From: Paraburkholderia oxyphila NBRC 105797
GTDB lineage: Bacteria > Pseudomonadota > Gammaproteobacteria > Burkholderiales > Burkholderiaceae
Assembly (NCBI RefSeq): GCF_000685075.1
Contig: NZ_BAYD01000066.1
Coordinates: 1 to 53,982, forward strand
Length of the DNA: 53,982 nt
Direction: 5' to 3'
Below, piece after piece: positions 43,022-51,802 of this stretch (its first letter is position 1; each line of letters begins with the position of its first letter). The notes beneath the pieces are model-generated. The model was not told where the DNA came from. It worked only from the letters and a program-made list of their open reading frames with translations, and made no database searches. The position numbers and the translations under genes were made by a program.

Positions 43022-43036
43022 TTCGCGAAACGCGAA
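43022..43036. promoter_or_regulatory. LysR-type site upstream of the MFS gene
   Basis: TTCGCGAAACGCGAA has the same 6-bp arms and 3-bp spacer as the site before hapC and lies about 96 bp before the MFS start, a matching distance. Confidence 0.7.
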
Positions 43037-43046
43037 CAATCGCTCT

Positions 43047-43075
43047 AGCCCGCGCCCGGCGGGGCGGCGCGGGCT
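43047..43075. terminator. GC-rich hairpin
   Basis: AGCCCGCGCC and GGCGCGGGCT form a perfect 10-bp stem around a 9-base loop, just downstream of the remnant gene. No U run follows. Confidence 0.45.
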
Positions 43076-43083
43076 GGCGTGCC

Positions 43084-43245
43084 TTATGCCGGCAGCTTCG
43101 GCGCGGCGGGGAAATCGACCGGCACGCGGGTCACGCCATGGAGATAGTTGGTCACGACCTTGTCGCCGATCGCGACGACCGCGTCCATAAGGTTTTCATT
43201 CGTCCACCCCGCGGCCAGCCGCGCCATGCCGTGCAGGAATGACTG
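43084..43245 (-). pseudogene. C-terminal remnant of a carboxymuconolactone decarboxylase-family gene
   Basis: The leftward frame reads MARLAAGWTNENLMDAVVAI, then GDKVVTNYLHGVTRVPVDFP and AAPKLPA with a proper stop. This is the last 50 or so residues of an AhpD/CMD-like protein. A TAG lies just upstream (43246-43248) and the CxxC core is missing, so only the tail survives. The OYE gene begins 83 bp away on the other strand. Confidence 0.6.
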
Positions 43246-43327
43246 CTATCGCCGCCACCTGTCTTCTTGCGCCACGCGTTTGCCGCGAACATAGCCTCAC
43301 CGCAATCCCAGCAGGAAGGAACTCCAG

Positions 43328-44488
43328 ATGAAGCTGTTCAGCCAAACGCAAGTCGGATCGCTTGCCCTCAAGCACCGTGTCGTGCTCGCGCCGCTCACGC
43401 GCATGAGAACCGAGCCCGGCAATGTTGCCGGCGACCTGATGGTCGAGTACTACGCCCAGCGGGCGTCCGAAGGCGGTCTGCTGATTACGGACGCGACGGC
43501 CGTGACGCCGCTCGGCATCGCCTATGTGGATGCGCCGGGCATGTGGACGCGCGAGCAGGTTGCCGGCTGGAAGCGCGTGGTGGACGCCGTTCACGCAAAA
43601 GGCAGCTCGATCTTCGTCCAGCTCTGGCACGCAGGCCGCCAGGCGCACTCGGCCAACACGGGCGGCCTCACGCCGGTCGCCCCGTCCGCGCTGCGCTCGC
43701 TCGAGCACGCCGCGATTCGCGACGCGCAAGGCCAGATCGCCGAAGCCGAACTGCCCGTGCCGCGCGAGCTGGCAACGGATGAAATCCCGGCCATCGTCGA
43801 GCAGTTCCGCCACAGCGCGATGCTCGCGAAGGAAGCCGGCTTCGACGGCATCGAGCTGCATGCCGCCAACGGCTATCTGTTCGAGCAATTCCTGCTCGAT
43901 GGCTCGAACCATCGCACGGATGCCTATGGCGGTTCGCTCGAAAACCGCGCGCGTTTTCTGTTCGACACGCTCGACGCGGTCGTCGGCGTCTGGGGCCCGG
44001 GCCATGTCGCCGTGCGGCTTTCGCCGAGCGGCACCTACGGCACCATGTCGGACAGCGATCCGCACGCCACCTTCGGCTACGTCGCCACGCGCCTGAACCG
44101 CTACGCGCTGGCCTATGTGCACGTGATCGAGCCGCGCATCCGCGGGATCGAAGAGCGCGAGGCCGCCGAGTCGGACGTCTCGTCGAAGGACATCCGCCGC
44201 TTCTTCAAGGGCACGCTCGTCGCGGCCGGCGGCTTCACGCGCGAGAGCGCCGAGCAGATCGTGATCGACGGCCATGCCGACCTCGTCGCGTTCGGCCGGA
44301 TGTTCATCGCCAATCCGGACCTGCCAGAGCGCCTGCGCACGGGCATGCCGCTCAATCGCTACGACCGGACGACGTTTTATGGCGGCGACGCGCGCGGGTA
44401 TATCGACTATCCGATCGCTTCGAGCACGGCTTCGCCCTCCTCCGCAGCGCGCCAGGCCGCCGAGCGTGCATCGGGAGCGCTGGCATGA
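43328..44488 (+). CDS. Old Yellow Enzyme-family alkene reductase (NemA-like)
   Basis: FMN-dependent beta/alpha barrel of 386 residues. It shows LAPLTRMR near 21, LWHAGRQAH near 100, the substrate-binding HAANGYL near 179 and FGRMFIANPDLP near 320. GGAAGGAACTCCAG precedes ATG 43328. It reduces activated C=C bonds of enones, or nitro groups, with NAD(P)H. The SDR gene follows with a 4-bp ATGA overlap, so both enzymes probably act on one substrate. Confidence 0.93.
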   Translation: MKLFSQTQVGSLALKHRVVLAPLTRMRTEPGNVAGDLMVEYYAQRASEGGLLITDATAVTPLGIAYVDAPGMWTREQVAGWKRVVDAVHAKGSSIFVQLWHAGRQAHSANTGGLTPVAPSALRSLEHAAIRDAQGQIAEAELPVPRELATDEIPAIVEQFRHSAMLAKEAGFDGIELHAANGYLFEQFLLDGSNHRTDAYGGSLENRARFLFDTLDAVVGVWGPGHVAVRLSPSGTYGTMSDSDPHATFGYVATRLNRYALAYVHVIEPRIRGIEEREAAESDVSSKDIRRFFKGTLVAAGGFTRESAEQIVIDGHADLVAFGRMFIANPDLPERLRTGMPLNRYDRTTFYGGDARGYIDYPIASSTASPSSAARQAAERASGALA

Positions 44489-45201
44489 ACGCTCGAACCT
44501 TTCTCGTGACCGGCGCAACCAAAGGCATCGGGCTTGCGCTTTCGCACCGGCTCACGAAGGCGGGGCATCGGGTCGTGGGCCTCGCCCGGCATCGCGAGGA
44601 CTTTCCCGGCGACCTCGTGAGCGTCGATCTGGCCGACCGCGCGGCCACGGAGCAGGCGCTCCATGAGTTGTCCAGCCGCTACGCTTTCGACGGCCTCGTC
44701 AACAACGTGGGCCTCGTGCGTCCGCAGGCGATCGGCGAAGTGCAACTCGACGATCTCGACAGCGTGCTCGCCGTCAATCTCCATCCCGCGCTTCAGGCCA
44801 TGCAGACGATCCTGCCGGGCATGCGCTCGCGCGGCTGGGGGCGAGTCGTGAACATTGCGAGCCTCACCGTGCTCGGCGCGGTCGAACGCACCGCCTACGC
44901 CGCCGCGAAGGCCGCGCTCGTGAGTTTCGCGCGCTCATGGGCGCTCGAGCTCGCGCCAACCGGGATCACGGTAAATGCCGTCGCGCCGGGCCCGACGGTG
45001 ACCGAGCTCTTTCGCGCCAACAACCCGCCTGGAAGCGCGGGCGAAAAGCGTTATCTCTCGAGCGTGCCAATGCAACGCTTCGGCACGCCGGACGAGATCG
45101 CCGCCGCCATCGCTTTCCTGCTTTCCGAAGACGCCGGATTCATCACCGGGCAGACGCTCTTTGTCGACGGCGGTGCGTCCATAGGCAAGGCGTTGATTTG
45201 A
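44485..45201 (+). CDS. SDR-family oxidoreductase
   Basis: Classical short-chain dehydrogenase of 238 residues. TGATKGIG lies at residues 9-16 and the active-site YAAAKAALVSFAR near 147. NNVG replaces the usual NNAG, and the catalytic Ser lies in NIASLTV. The C-terminus (GQTLFVDGGASIGKAL) is complete. It is translationally coupled to the OYE gene (ATGA). The pair suggests reduction of an unsaturated carbonyl followed by reduction or oxidation of the carbonyl; the substrate is unknown. Confidence 0.92.
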   Translation: MNARTFLVTGATKGIGLALSHRLTKAGHRVVGLARHREDFPGDLVSVDLADRAATEQALHELSSRYAFDGLVNNVGLVRPQAIGEVQLDDLDSVLAVNLHPALQAMQTILPGMRSRGWGRVVNIASLTVLGAVERTAYAAAKAALVSFARSWALELAPTGITVNAVAPGPTVTELFRANNPPGSAGEKRYLSSVPMQRFGTPDEIAAAIAFLLSEDAGFITGQTLFVDGGASIGKALI

Positions 45202-45291
45202 TCCGCTGGCGCCGGCAAAACAGGCCCTGCGCGCATTGTGGCGCGTGGGGCCAATGCGTTCGTGATCGAGCTTCGGTAACGCTCAGGATCG

Positions 45292-46068
45292 CTAACCGAG
45301 CCGTGACGACAGTTGCCACGTTGCCTGGATCAACGGCGTGACGTAGGGGCGCACGTCGTGCTGCGCGGCAAACGACACGCCCATGGCGGCCAGCGGTTCC
45401 CCACGGCGGTTGAGCACCGGCGCCGCAAGATGGCAAACACTGGGGCCGAGGTCCGAGCGGCTCAACGCGTAGCCGACGCGCTTGATTTCCGCGAGCTCGT
45501 GCATCCATTTGTCGACGCTCACAGGCGCAGCCGCGCCGTGCACGGCACGCCCCGAGATGAACTCGCTCCAGTAGTGCTTCTGCACGTTCGCGGGCAGCAT
45601 GCTCATCATGGCCTTGCCGGACGCGCACTGATGCAGCACGTCGGACAGGCCCACGTAGACACCGAACGTGTCGGCAAATGGCCACGCAACGTGGGCAACC
45701 ACGAGCGCGTGCGAGCCCGCCTGCACGCTCAGGTTCACGCCCTGGTGCAGTTCGTTTTTCAGCACGTCGGCGATGGGGTGGAACAGCGGCACGATCGGCT
45801 GCTGGAGATAGGCCGCGGACGCCATCTGAAAGAGCCTGGCGCCCGCGCAATACGCCTTCCTGCGCTGCAGGTCGCGCACCACCATCCCCCGCTGCAGCAG
45901 CGTGCCGATAATGCGGTGGCAACTCGTTACGGGGAGGCCCACGCGCTCGGCGATCTCCGAAAGGGTCAGTGGCCAGGTGGACTGGACCAGCGTTTCAAGA
46001 ATGTCCAGTGCCCCGTCCACGGCGGGGGCTTTCGACTTCTCTTCGGGTAAGGGATCGGGCGCGTTCAT
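45292..46068 (-). CDS. IclR-family transcriptional regulator
   Basis: Protein of 258 residues. The winged helix near 18-75 has ALDILETLVQSTWPLTLSEIA and GLPVTSCHRIIGTLLQRGMV, followed by the IclR effector domain (LHQGVNLSVQAG, LHQCASGKAMMS, SRSDLGPSVCHLAAPVL). ATG 46068 is preferred to the ATT two codons earlier. It lies beyond the porin gene at the end of the leftward catabolic run. The TTTTCCATATATGGAAAA palindrome before the aldehyde dehydrogenase gene is a likely target. Confidence 0.92.
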   Translation of the reverse strand: MNAPDPLPEEKSKAPAVDGALDILETLVQSTWPLTLSEIAERVGLPVTSCHRIIGTLLQRGMVVRDLQRRKAYCAGARLFQMASAAYLQQPIVPLFHPIADVLKNELHQGVNLSVQAGSHALVVAHVAWPFADTFGVYVGLSDVLHQCASGKAMMSMLPANVQKHYWSEFISGRAVHGAAAPVSVDKWMHELAEIKRVGYALSRSDLGPSVCHLAAPVLNRRGEPLAAMGVSFAAQHDVRPYVTPLIQATWQLSSRLG

Positions 46069-46119
46069 CGGCAATCATTCTATCGGCTTTGACCGGGACT
46101 CGCTGAACCGGAGGCCAGC

Positions 46120-46140
46120 CTTTACCCGAGTCCGGTAAAG
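46120..46140. terminator. Hairpin downstream of the porin gene
   Basis: CTTTACC, a 7-base loop and GGTAAAG form a perfect stem, 38 bp after the porin stop in its direction of transcription. It also lies 52 bp before the iclR start, so an operator is the alternative. Confidence 0.45.
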
Positions 46141-46177
46141 ATCTGCCTCCAGGCAAGCACGGGAATATCCCGACCGA

Positions 46178-47323
46178 TCAGAACGAATGGCGCATGCCGA
46201 TACGCACGTCGGCCTGGGTCGTCGTGGTCGATGGCGTGAAAGCGTAGCCGATCACCGCATTGACGCCGCTCGATGCCTTCAGCCAGTCGCCGGAAAGATA
46301 GACATCGGTGCGCTTGGACAGCAGGTAGTGCAGCCCTGCCGAAAGCTGGTTCCAGTGATGGCCCTCGAAGTTCGTGTACTGGTAGCCGCCGATCGCGCTG
46401 AACGCTGGCGTGACCTGCCAGTTGGCGCCGCCCTCCGCCACTTTCATGTGCGACGAGTCGCCAAACGCCTTGATGGTCGTATAGGTGAAGTTGCCCATCA
46501 GCGTCACGTTGCCGATCACGTAGCTGCTACCGACGCCGAACGTGCCCTGCTTGTCCACAGGAAATGGGGTGCTCGCATAGAGGTCGGTCACCGCTCCCGT
46601 TGCCGGATCCACACTGATCGTCGGGCGGCCGAGGAATGTGCTCGTGCCTATCATTGCGTACGGGTCGAACGCGTAGATGCCGTGGGGGTTGTTCAGCTGC
46701 GTGTAGGCCGTGCCGATCGTGAATGCGCCATTCGCATAGTGCGCACCGGCACTCCACGCGCTGTTCTGGTGGAAGTCGCCCGCCACGCCGCCGAACGAGT
46801 ACATGCCGCCGAACATGAACCCCGCGAACTCCTTCGACATGAATTTCACGGAGTTCGGGAGACGGTCGCCGTTGACGCGATCGAAGTCGCCCTGGTGGAT
46901 CGCGTAGCCGCTCGCCCATCCGGAGATGTTGTAGTTCGAAATGATCTCCCGCGTCATGTCGTACTGGTTACCCAGCGAAAGCGTGCCCCATGCGTTGCTG
47001 AGCCCGACATACGCCTGACGCCCGAATTCCGCCCCACCCTGCGCCAGCGTGCCATTGCCCAGTTGAAAGCCGTTTTCGAGCACGAACACCGCCGAAAGGC
47101 CGCCGCCGAGATCTTCAGTACCCTGCAGGCCCCACCGGTTCCCCCACGAAACGCCATCGTCGAACTTCACGACATGGGCGCCGCCGGAGTTGTTCAAGTA
47201 CGTGACGCCTCCATCGATTATCCCGTATAGCGACACGCTGCTCTGGGCTTGGCTTGCCGCAGGCAACCCCGCCAGCAAAGACGTTAGTATGGCTAAATGA
47301 TATTTATTCAGGTCTTTTTTCAT
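46178..47323 (-). CDS. Gram-negative general porin (OmpC-like, betaproteobacterial type)
   Basis: Protein of 381 residues. A signal peptide ending at AASQAQ precedes the classic betaproteobacterial porin start SSVSLYGIIDGGVTY. Typical features follow: RWGLQGTEDLGGGLSAVFVLENGF, QAYVGLSNAWGTLSLGNQYD and the terminal ADVRIGMRHSF. It forms a 16-strand trimeric outer-membrane channel. It follows the GMC gene by 39 bp on the same strand and is probably the substrate entry pore of that operon. Confidence 0.93.
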   Translation of the reverse strand: MKKDLNKYHLAILTSLLAGLPAASQAQSSVSLYGIIDGGVTYLNNSGGAHVVKFDDGVSWGNRWGLQGTEDLGGGLSAVFVLENGFQLGNGTLAQGGAEFGRQAYVGLSNAWGTLSLGNQYDMTREIISNYNISGWASGYAIHQGDFDRVNGDRLPNSVKFMSKEFAGFMFGGMYSFGGVAGDFHQNSAWSAGAHYANGAFTIGTAYTQLNNPHGIYAFDPYAMIGTSTFLGRPTISVDPATGAVTDLYASTPFPVDKQGTFGVGSSYVIGNVTLMGNFTYTTIKAFGDSSHMKVAEGGANWQVTPAFSAIGGYQYTNFEGHHWNQLSAGLHYLLSKRTDVYLSGDWLKASSGVNAVIGYAFTPSTTTTQADVRIGMRHSF

Positions 47324-47362
47324 GGTCTTTTAACTTGTAAAAATTGTCTCCTGCCTGCTGCT

Positions 47363-48976
47363 TCAGGCGGCAGCGCCCTCCAGGATCATGTCTGCCGCCT
47401 TTTCCGCCACCATCATCGTGGGTGCATTGATGTTGCCCGAGGTGATGTTCGGGAATACCGAGGCGTCCACCACCCGCAGCCCGGTCAAACCATGCACCTG
47501 CAGTTGGCTGTTCACGACCGTGCGCTCCGTATCGCTGCCCATCGCGCACGAGCCGCAGAGGTGGTAGATCGAGCCGCTCTGCTCGCGAAAGAACTGCAAC
47601 ATGCTGGCGTCGTCGGAGACGGTCTGCGCCGGGCGCACTTCTTCCGCCGTCACCCGTTTGAGCGAGGACGTTGCCGCGAGCTCGCGCACGAGCCTGCTGC
47701 CGGCGATCGCCTCGGCCTGATCGTGTTCAGTCGACAGGTAGTTGGGATCGATGCGTGGCGCGACGTGAATGTCGGCGCTGGTCAGCTCGATGCTGCCGCG
47801 GCTGGTCGGCCTGCACGGCGCGAAAAAGATCGTGTAGCCCGAGTACGGCTCGACGCGCGGCATGCCACCCGATTCCGGCAGGACATACGAAAGCGGATTG
47901 AAGTACAGCTGCACGTTGGGGGCTTTTTGCGCGGGATCGGTGCGCAAAAAACCACCGGCCTTGACCGTCGTTGCGAATATCCCCTTGCGCCGGAACAGGT
48001 ACTCGAACATGGCCCGCGCCTGCTGCGGCAGGCTACGCACCTCGTCGTTCACCGTCGGGCAGTTGGCGCGATAGTAGTACGACGCACACAGATGGTCCTG
48101 CAGGTTCTGGCCAACCGCGGGGAGATGGTGGACCACGGGAATCTGATGCCGCGTCAGCAGCGCTGCGTTTCCAACGCCCGAGCACTGCAGCAGCTTCGGT
48201 GTCTCCACGGCGCCGGCTGAAAGGATCACTTCGCGGCGCGCGGCGAAGTGCTGGCGGCGGCCTTTGATCAGGACGTCAACACCGGTCGCCTTGCGGTCCC
48301 GGTCGAACAGCACGCGCTCCACGAGGGCGTCCGTCTGCACAACGACATTCGAACGCTTCATGGCCGGGTGCAGGTATGCGGTGCACGACGAATCCCGCTG
48401 CCCGTCACGGGTGTTGATGTCATAGACGCCGAACCCGTCGAGCCGCGCGCCATTGAAATCATCGTTCGAGCGATGGCCCAGTGCGCTGCACGCCTCGAAA
48501 AACGACTCGCAGATCGGATGCACCGGGTCCCGCGTGATACGGATCTTGCCGCTGCTGCTATGCCATTCGGAATCGCCCGCGTAGTGCGATTCCAGCCGCT
48601 TGAACCAGGGCAGCACGTCGTCCCAGCCCCAGCCGGGATTGCCCTGCGCGGCCCAGTCGTCGAAATCCTCCTGCTGGCCGCGCACGTAGATCATCGCGTT
48701 GATCGAACCCGAGCCGCCCAGCACCTTGCCACGCGGCGTGTAGACACGTTGGCCCGCCAGCTCTCGCTGCGGTGCGGTCTGATAGCGCCAGTTGTACTTC
48801 GAGTGATAGAAAAGCTTCGCAAACCCGAGCGGCATGCGCAGCCACATGGATTTGTCGGCGCTGCCGGCCTCGAGCAGCAGCACCCGGAACTGGCCCGATT
48901 CACTGAGGCGGTCAGCGAGAATGCAGCCGGCGGAGCCGGCGCCCACGATGATGTAGTCAAAGGCCTTCGCATCCAT
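47363..48976 (-). CDS. GMC-family FAD-dependent oxidoreductase
   Basis: Protein of 537 residues, the choline-dehydrogenase class. FAD binding is shown by DYIIVGAGSAGCILADRL at the N-terminus and by TPRGKVLGGSGSINAMIYVRG near 82. The C-terminal catalytic region has YHLCGSCAMG with the active-site His, then VDASVFPNITSGNINAPTMM. It oxidises an alcohol or polyol and passes electrons to oxygen or a quinone. It sits 9 bp after the enolase-superfamily gene, so it acts on a substrate or product of the same pathway. Confidence 0.92.
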   Translation of the reverse strand: MDAKAFDYIIVGAGSAGCILADRLSESGQFRVLLLEAGSADKSMWLRMPLGFAKLFYHSKYNWRYQTAPQRELAGQRVYTPRGKVLGGSGSINAMIYVRGQQEDFDDWAAQGNPGWGWDDVLPWFKRLESHYAGDSEWHSSSGKIRITRDPVHPICESFFEACSALGHRSNDDFNGARLDGFGVYDINTRDGQRDSSCTAYLHPAMKRSNVVVQTDALVERVLFDRDRKATGVDVLIKGRRQHFAARREVILSAGAVETPKLLQCSGVGNAALLTRHQIPVVHHLPAVGQNLQDHLCASYYYRANCPTVNDEVRSLPQQARAMFEYLFRRKGIFATTVKAGGFLRTDPAQKAPNVQLYFNPLSYVLPESGGMPRVEPYSGYTIFFAPCRPTSRGSIELTSADIHVAPRIDPNYLSTEHDQAEAIAGSRLVRELAATSSLKRVTAEEVRPAQTVSDDASMLQFFREQSGSIYHLCGSCAMGSDTERTVVNSQLQVHGLTGLRVVDASVFPNITSGNINAPTMMVAEKAADMILEGAAA

Positions 48977-48985
48977 CCCTGGCGC

Positions 48986-50236
48986 CTATTCCTTGTCGAC
49001 GGCGTAGCGCGCCTTCCAGCTATCGGACGGTCCGGCCTTCACGTCGAACGGTTGTGTCGAGACGGTCAAATGCAGGCGGCGGCTCGTGTACGGCATGTTG
49101 GCCTTGACGACATCCATGTCGAGCTCGACGCCGAGGCCGGGCTCCGTCGGCGGAATAATGTAGCCGTCTTCCCAGACGATCGGCTTCTTGAGGATCTCGG
49201 CGTGGAAGCCCTCCCAGCGCATGATGCTTTCCTGGATCAGAAAGTTGGGCGAGGCCACGCCGAGCTGGATGCTCGCGGCCGCGCCAATCGGCCCGTTGTA
49301 GAGGTGCGGCGCAATCTGCGCGTAGTGCACTTCAGCCAGGCTCGCGATCTTCTTCGCTTCGAGAATCCCGCCCACACGGCCGAGGTTCATCTGCAGGATC
49401 GAAGCCGCGTTGTTGCGCAGCACGTCGAAGAACTCATATTTGGTCGTCAACCGCTCGCCGGTAGCCACAGGAATACTGGTCTTCTGTGCGACGCGCCCCA
49501 TGGCTTCGGACTGGCCAGGGGGAACCGGCTCCTCGAACCACAGCGGGTCATAGGGCTCGATGTAGCGCGCGAGCCGCACCGCGGCCGAGGGCGTCATCTG
49601 GCCGTGCGTGCCGAAAATCAGATCGCAGCGGGTGCCGACGGCCTCGCGCAGGCGCTTGCAGAACGTCGCCGAGAGCTCCAGCAGGTCGAGACTGAGCTGG
49701 TGGCCGCAGTACGCGGTGTAGGGACCGGCCGGGTCGAACTTGATCGCGGTGAAGCCCTGCTTCACATACTCCTCGGCGCAGTGCACCGAGAGCTCGACGT
49801 CCTCGTAGTCGTGGCTATACTCGCCATCGGCCGTCTTCGGATAGAGATAGGTATAGGAACGCAGGCGCTCATTCACCTTGCCGCCAATCAGCTCGTAGAC
49901 CGGCTTGTTCGCCGCCTTGCCGATGATGTCCCAGCACGCCATTTCAAGGCCGCTCACGATCCCCATCATGGTGAGATCCGGACGCTGCGTGAAGCCACTC
50001 GAATAGGCCTCGCGGAAAAAGCGCTCGATGTGATGCGGATCGTGGTTTTCGAGGTAGCGCTGGTAGACGTCGGCGATCGCCGCTTCCATCACGCCCGGAT
50101 GGAAGCTCGCCGCGTAGACTTCGCCTACCCCCTCGATGCCGCAGGCGGTCTTCAGCTTCACGAAGATCCAGTAACGGCCGCCGATATACGGGGGCGGCAC
50201 GGCAACGACATAGGTCTCAAGCGAGGTGATTTTCAT
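48986..50236 (-). CDS. Mandelate racemase/muconate-lactonizing (enolase superfamily) protein, acid-sugar dehydratase candidate
   Basis: Protein of 416 residues. The capping domain (1-130) is followed by the barrel with IKFDPAG near 165, FGTHGQ near 208, the metal-ligand Glu in WFEEPVPP near 236, Glu in TGERLTT near 261 and the histidine in PHLYNG at 311. In galactonate-type dehydratases the first motif is D-x-H-G; here the Asp position reads Gly, so the metal site is non-standard. It resembles galactonate and related acid-sugar dehydratases. Position between an MFS transporter and a GMC dehydrogenase supports sugar-acid catabolism. Confidence 0.88.
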   Translation of the reverse strand: MKITSLETYVVAVPPPYIGGRYWIFVKLKTACGIEGVGEVYAASFHPGVMEAAIADVYQRYLENHDPHHIERFFREAYSSGFTQRPDLTMMGIVSGLEMACWDIIGKAANKPVYELIGGKVNERLRSYTYLYPKTADGEYSHDYEDVELSVHCAEEYVKQGFTAIKFDPAGPYTAYCGHQLSLDLLELSATFCKRLREAVGTRCDLIFGTHGQMTPSAAVRLARYIEPYDPLWFEEPVPPGQSEAMGRVAQKTSIPVATGERLTTKYEFFDVLRNNAASILQMNLGRVGGILEAKKIASLAEVHYAQIAPHLYNGPIGAAASIQLGVASPNFLIQESIMRWEGFHAEILKKPIVWEDGYIIPPTEPGLGVELDMDVVKANMPYTSRRLHLTVSTQPFDVKAGPSDSWKARYAVDKE

Positions 50237-50288
50237 CCGTATTTCCTGTAACTAAGAGCAGTTGAATCGTGTCGCGCTGCACCGCCAA

Positions 50289-51593
50289 TCAGCGGACCGG
50301 GAAGCGGTAGTGTTCCGTGCGCTTCTTGAAGACATAGACGAGGCCGCTGCCAACGAGGCAACACACGCCGATATACACGAAGTAGAGCTGGGTGCCCAGC
50401 ACGCCCGGGAAGCGGTGCGAAATGGCCGAGCTGATCATCGGCAGGAACACGTCCGGCGAAAGACCGATCATCGAAATGATGCCGATGGCCAGCCCCGTCA
50501 CGCGCGCCGGCACATGGCAGCGGTCGATGATGGCCCAGTACAGGCCATGCACCGAATAGGTCATCAGGCCGAGCACCACGATGCAGCAAGCCAGCAGCCA
50601 CATGGGCACCGACGCGGGCACCAGCACGAACAGCAGCCACGCGATAGCCGCCGCGAGCATGCCGCCGCCCAGCACATTGACGTTGGAGAAGCGGTCGCCG
50701 AGGAAGCCGCCGCCAATGGCGCCGATCGGGCGCATCCACAGCTTGATGACGGTCAGCTCGCCCGCGAGCACGGCGGACGCCGAGAAATGTTCCTGAATGT
50801 AGCTGGAGAACGAGAACGTCGCCCACAGCAACTGATAGCCCGCAAGCACGATCAGACTGATAAGCCAGATTTCCGGAATGCGGATCAGCGTGACGAAGTC
50901 GCCGATGGCCGATGAGCGGCCCTGCCCCGCGCCGGCGGATTCACGCGTGCGGTTGCGGTCATTCGGCAGGATCAACCCGGCGAGCACGCCGATCCCGAGG
51001 CACGTGTACGCGTACATGTGGATCACGGGGCGCAGCGAAAGCTGCGGGGCGAGGCTCGCGTAGCGGGCGAAGATCGCCACGGCGATCGAGGCGAGCACGG
51101 CTTCCGTGAGTCCGCGGCCACCGTCGAGAATGCCGAAGAAGCGGCCCTGTTCGCGCTCCGTGGCCAGCAGCTTGACGGCGCGCAGGATGGCCGACCAGAA
51201 CGTCAGCCCGCCCGCGACGCCCCAGCCCAGAAAGATCCAGCGCAGCATCGAAGGCTCGGGAAAGGTCGCGAACCACAGACCGAGCAGGCCCACGACGCCA
51301 AGAGAGAACACGACAAGCCAGCGCGAGCTGACGCGGTCGGCAAGCCATCCGCTCGGGATGTAGGTGACCACGTAGACGATGCCCAATATCGAGTAGAGCT
51401 CGCCGAGCTGATCGACGGTGATATGGAATGCCTGCAGCAGGGTATTTTCAAAATTCTGCCGCAGATAAAGCAGCGGATACAGTGCACCCGCTGCGAGCGT
51501 CAGCACGGCCAGCTGAAAATAGCGGACCAACGGGGAACCGGGTGTCGCGGATTGCGCCCGTGTCCGCTCGGGCGTTTCGATTGTTACAGTCAT
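50289..51593 (-). CDS. MFS transporter
   Basis: Membrane protein of 434 residues with about twelve helices. The loop 2-3 motif is GWLADRVSSRWLVVF, and GGGFLGDRFSN marks the second half. The N-terminal part resembles GlpT/UhpT- or hexuronate-type carriers. It starts the segment after the aldehyde dehydrogenase and lies 52 bp before the enolase-superfamily gene. It is the likely inner-membrane importer for the acid processed by the operon. Confidence 0.9.
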   Translation of the reverse strand: MTVTIETPERTRAQSATPGSPLVRYFQLAVLTLAAGALYPLLYLRQNFENTLLQAFHITVDQLGELYSILGIVYVVTYIPSGWLADRVSSRWLVVFSLGVVGLLGLWFATFPEPSMLRWIFLGWGVAGGLTFWSAILRAVKLLATEREQGRFFGILDGGRGLTEAVLASIAVAIFARYASLAPQLSLRPVIHMYAYTCLGIGVLAGLILPNDRNRTRESAGAGQGRSSAIGDFVTLIRIPEIWLISLIVLAGYQLLWATFSFSSYIQEHFSASAVLAGELTVIKLWMRPIGAIGGGFLGDRFSNVNVLGGGMLAAAIAWLLFVLVPASVPMWLLACCIVVLGLMTYSVHGLYWAIIDRCHVPARVTGLAIGIISMIGLSPDVFLPMISSAISHRFPGVLGTQLYFVYIGVCCLVGSGLVYVFKKRTEHYRFPVR

Positions 51594-51620
51594 GGCGTCT
51601 CCTTCGTTTGGTATCGTGTG

Positions 51621-51639
51621 CCCGGTCCGCTGGACCGGG
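51621..51639. terminator. Hairpin between ALDH and MFS genes
   Basis: CCCGGTCC, a three-base loop and GGACCGGG form a perfect stem in the 209-bp gap between the aldehyde dehydrogenase and MFS genes. It may reduce read-through or protect the downstream message; no U run follows. Confidence 0.45.
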
Positions 51640-51802
51640 ATTGCATGACAAGCTGGGACAACGTGCTGCTTTGGCGGGTGGTTTCCTCTCTATTTATTTT
51701 GTAGTCCAGACGATATGCGGCACTCCCGCCGATTTTCGGGGACGAACCGCAGCTCGCGGTGGTACGCCCCGCCGGGCTTTCAGTCCGACTTCACGTTACG
51801 GC

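Noticed and set aside
48248..50251. Rightward frame of 667 codons opposite the GMC and enolase-superfamily genes
   Set aside because: Antisense shadow with the same biased composition; both opposite genes are well supported.
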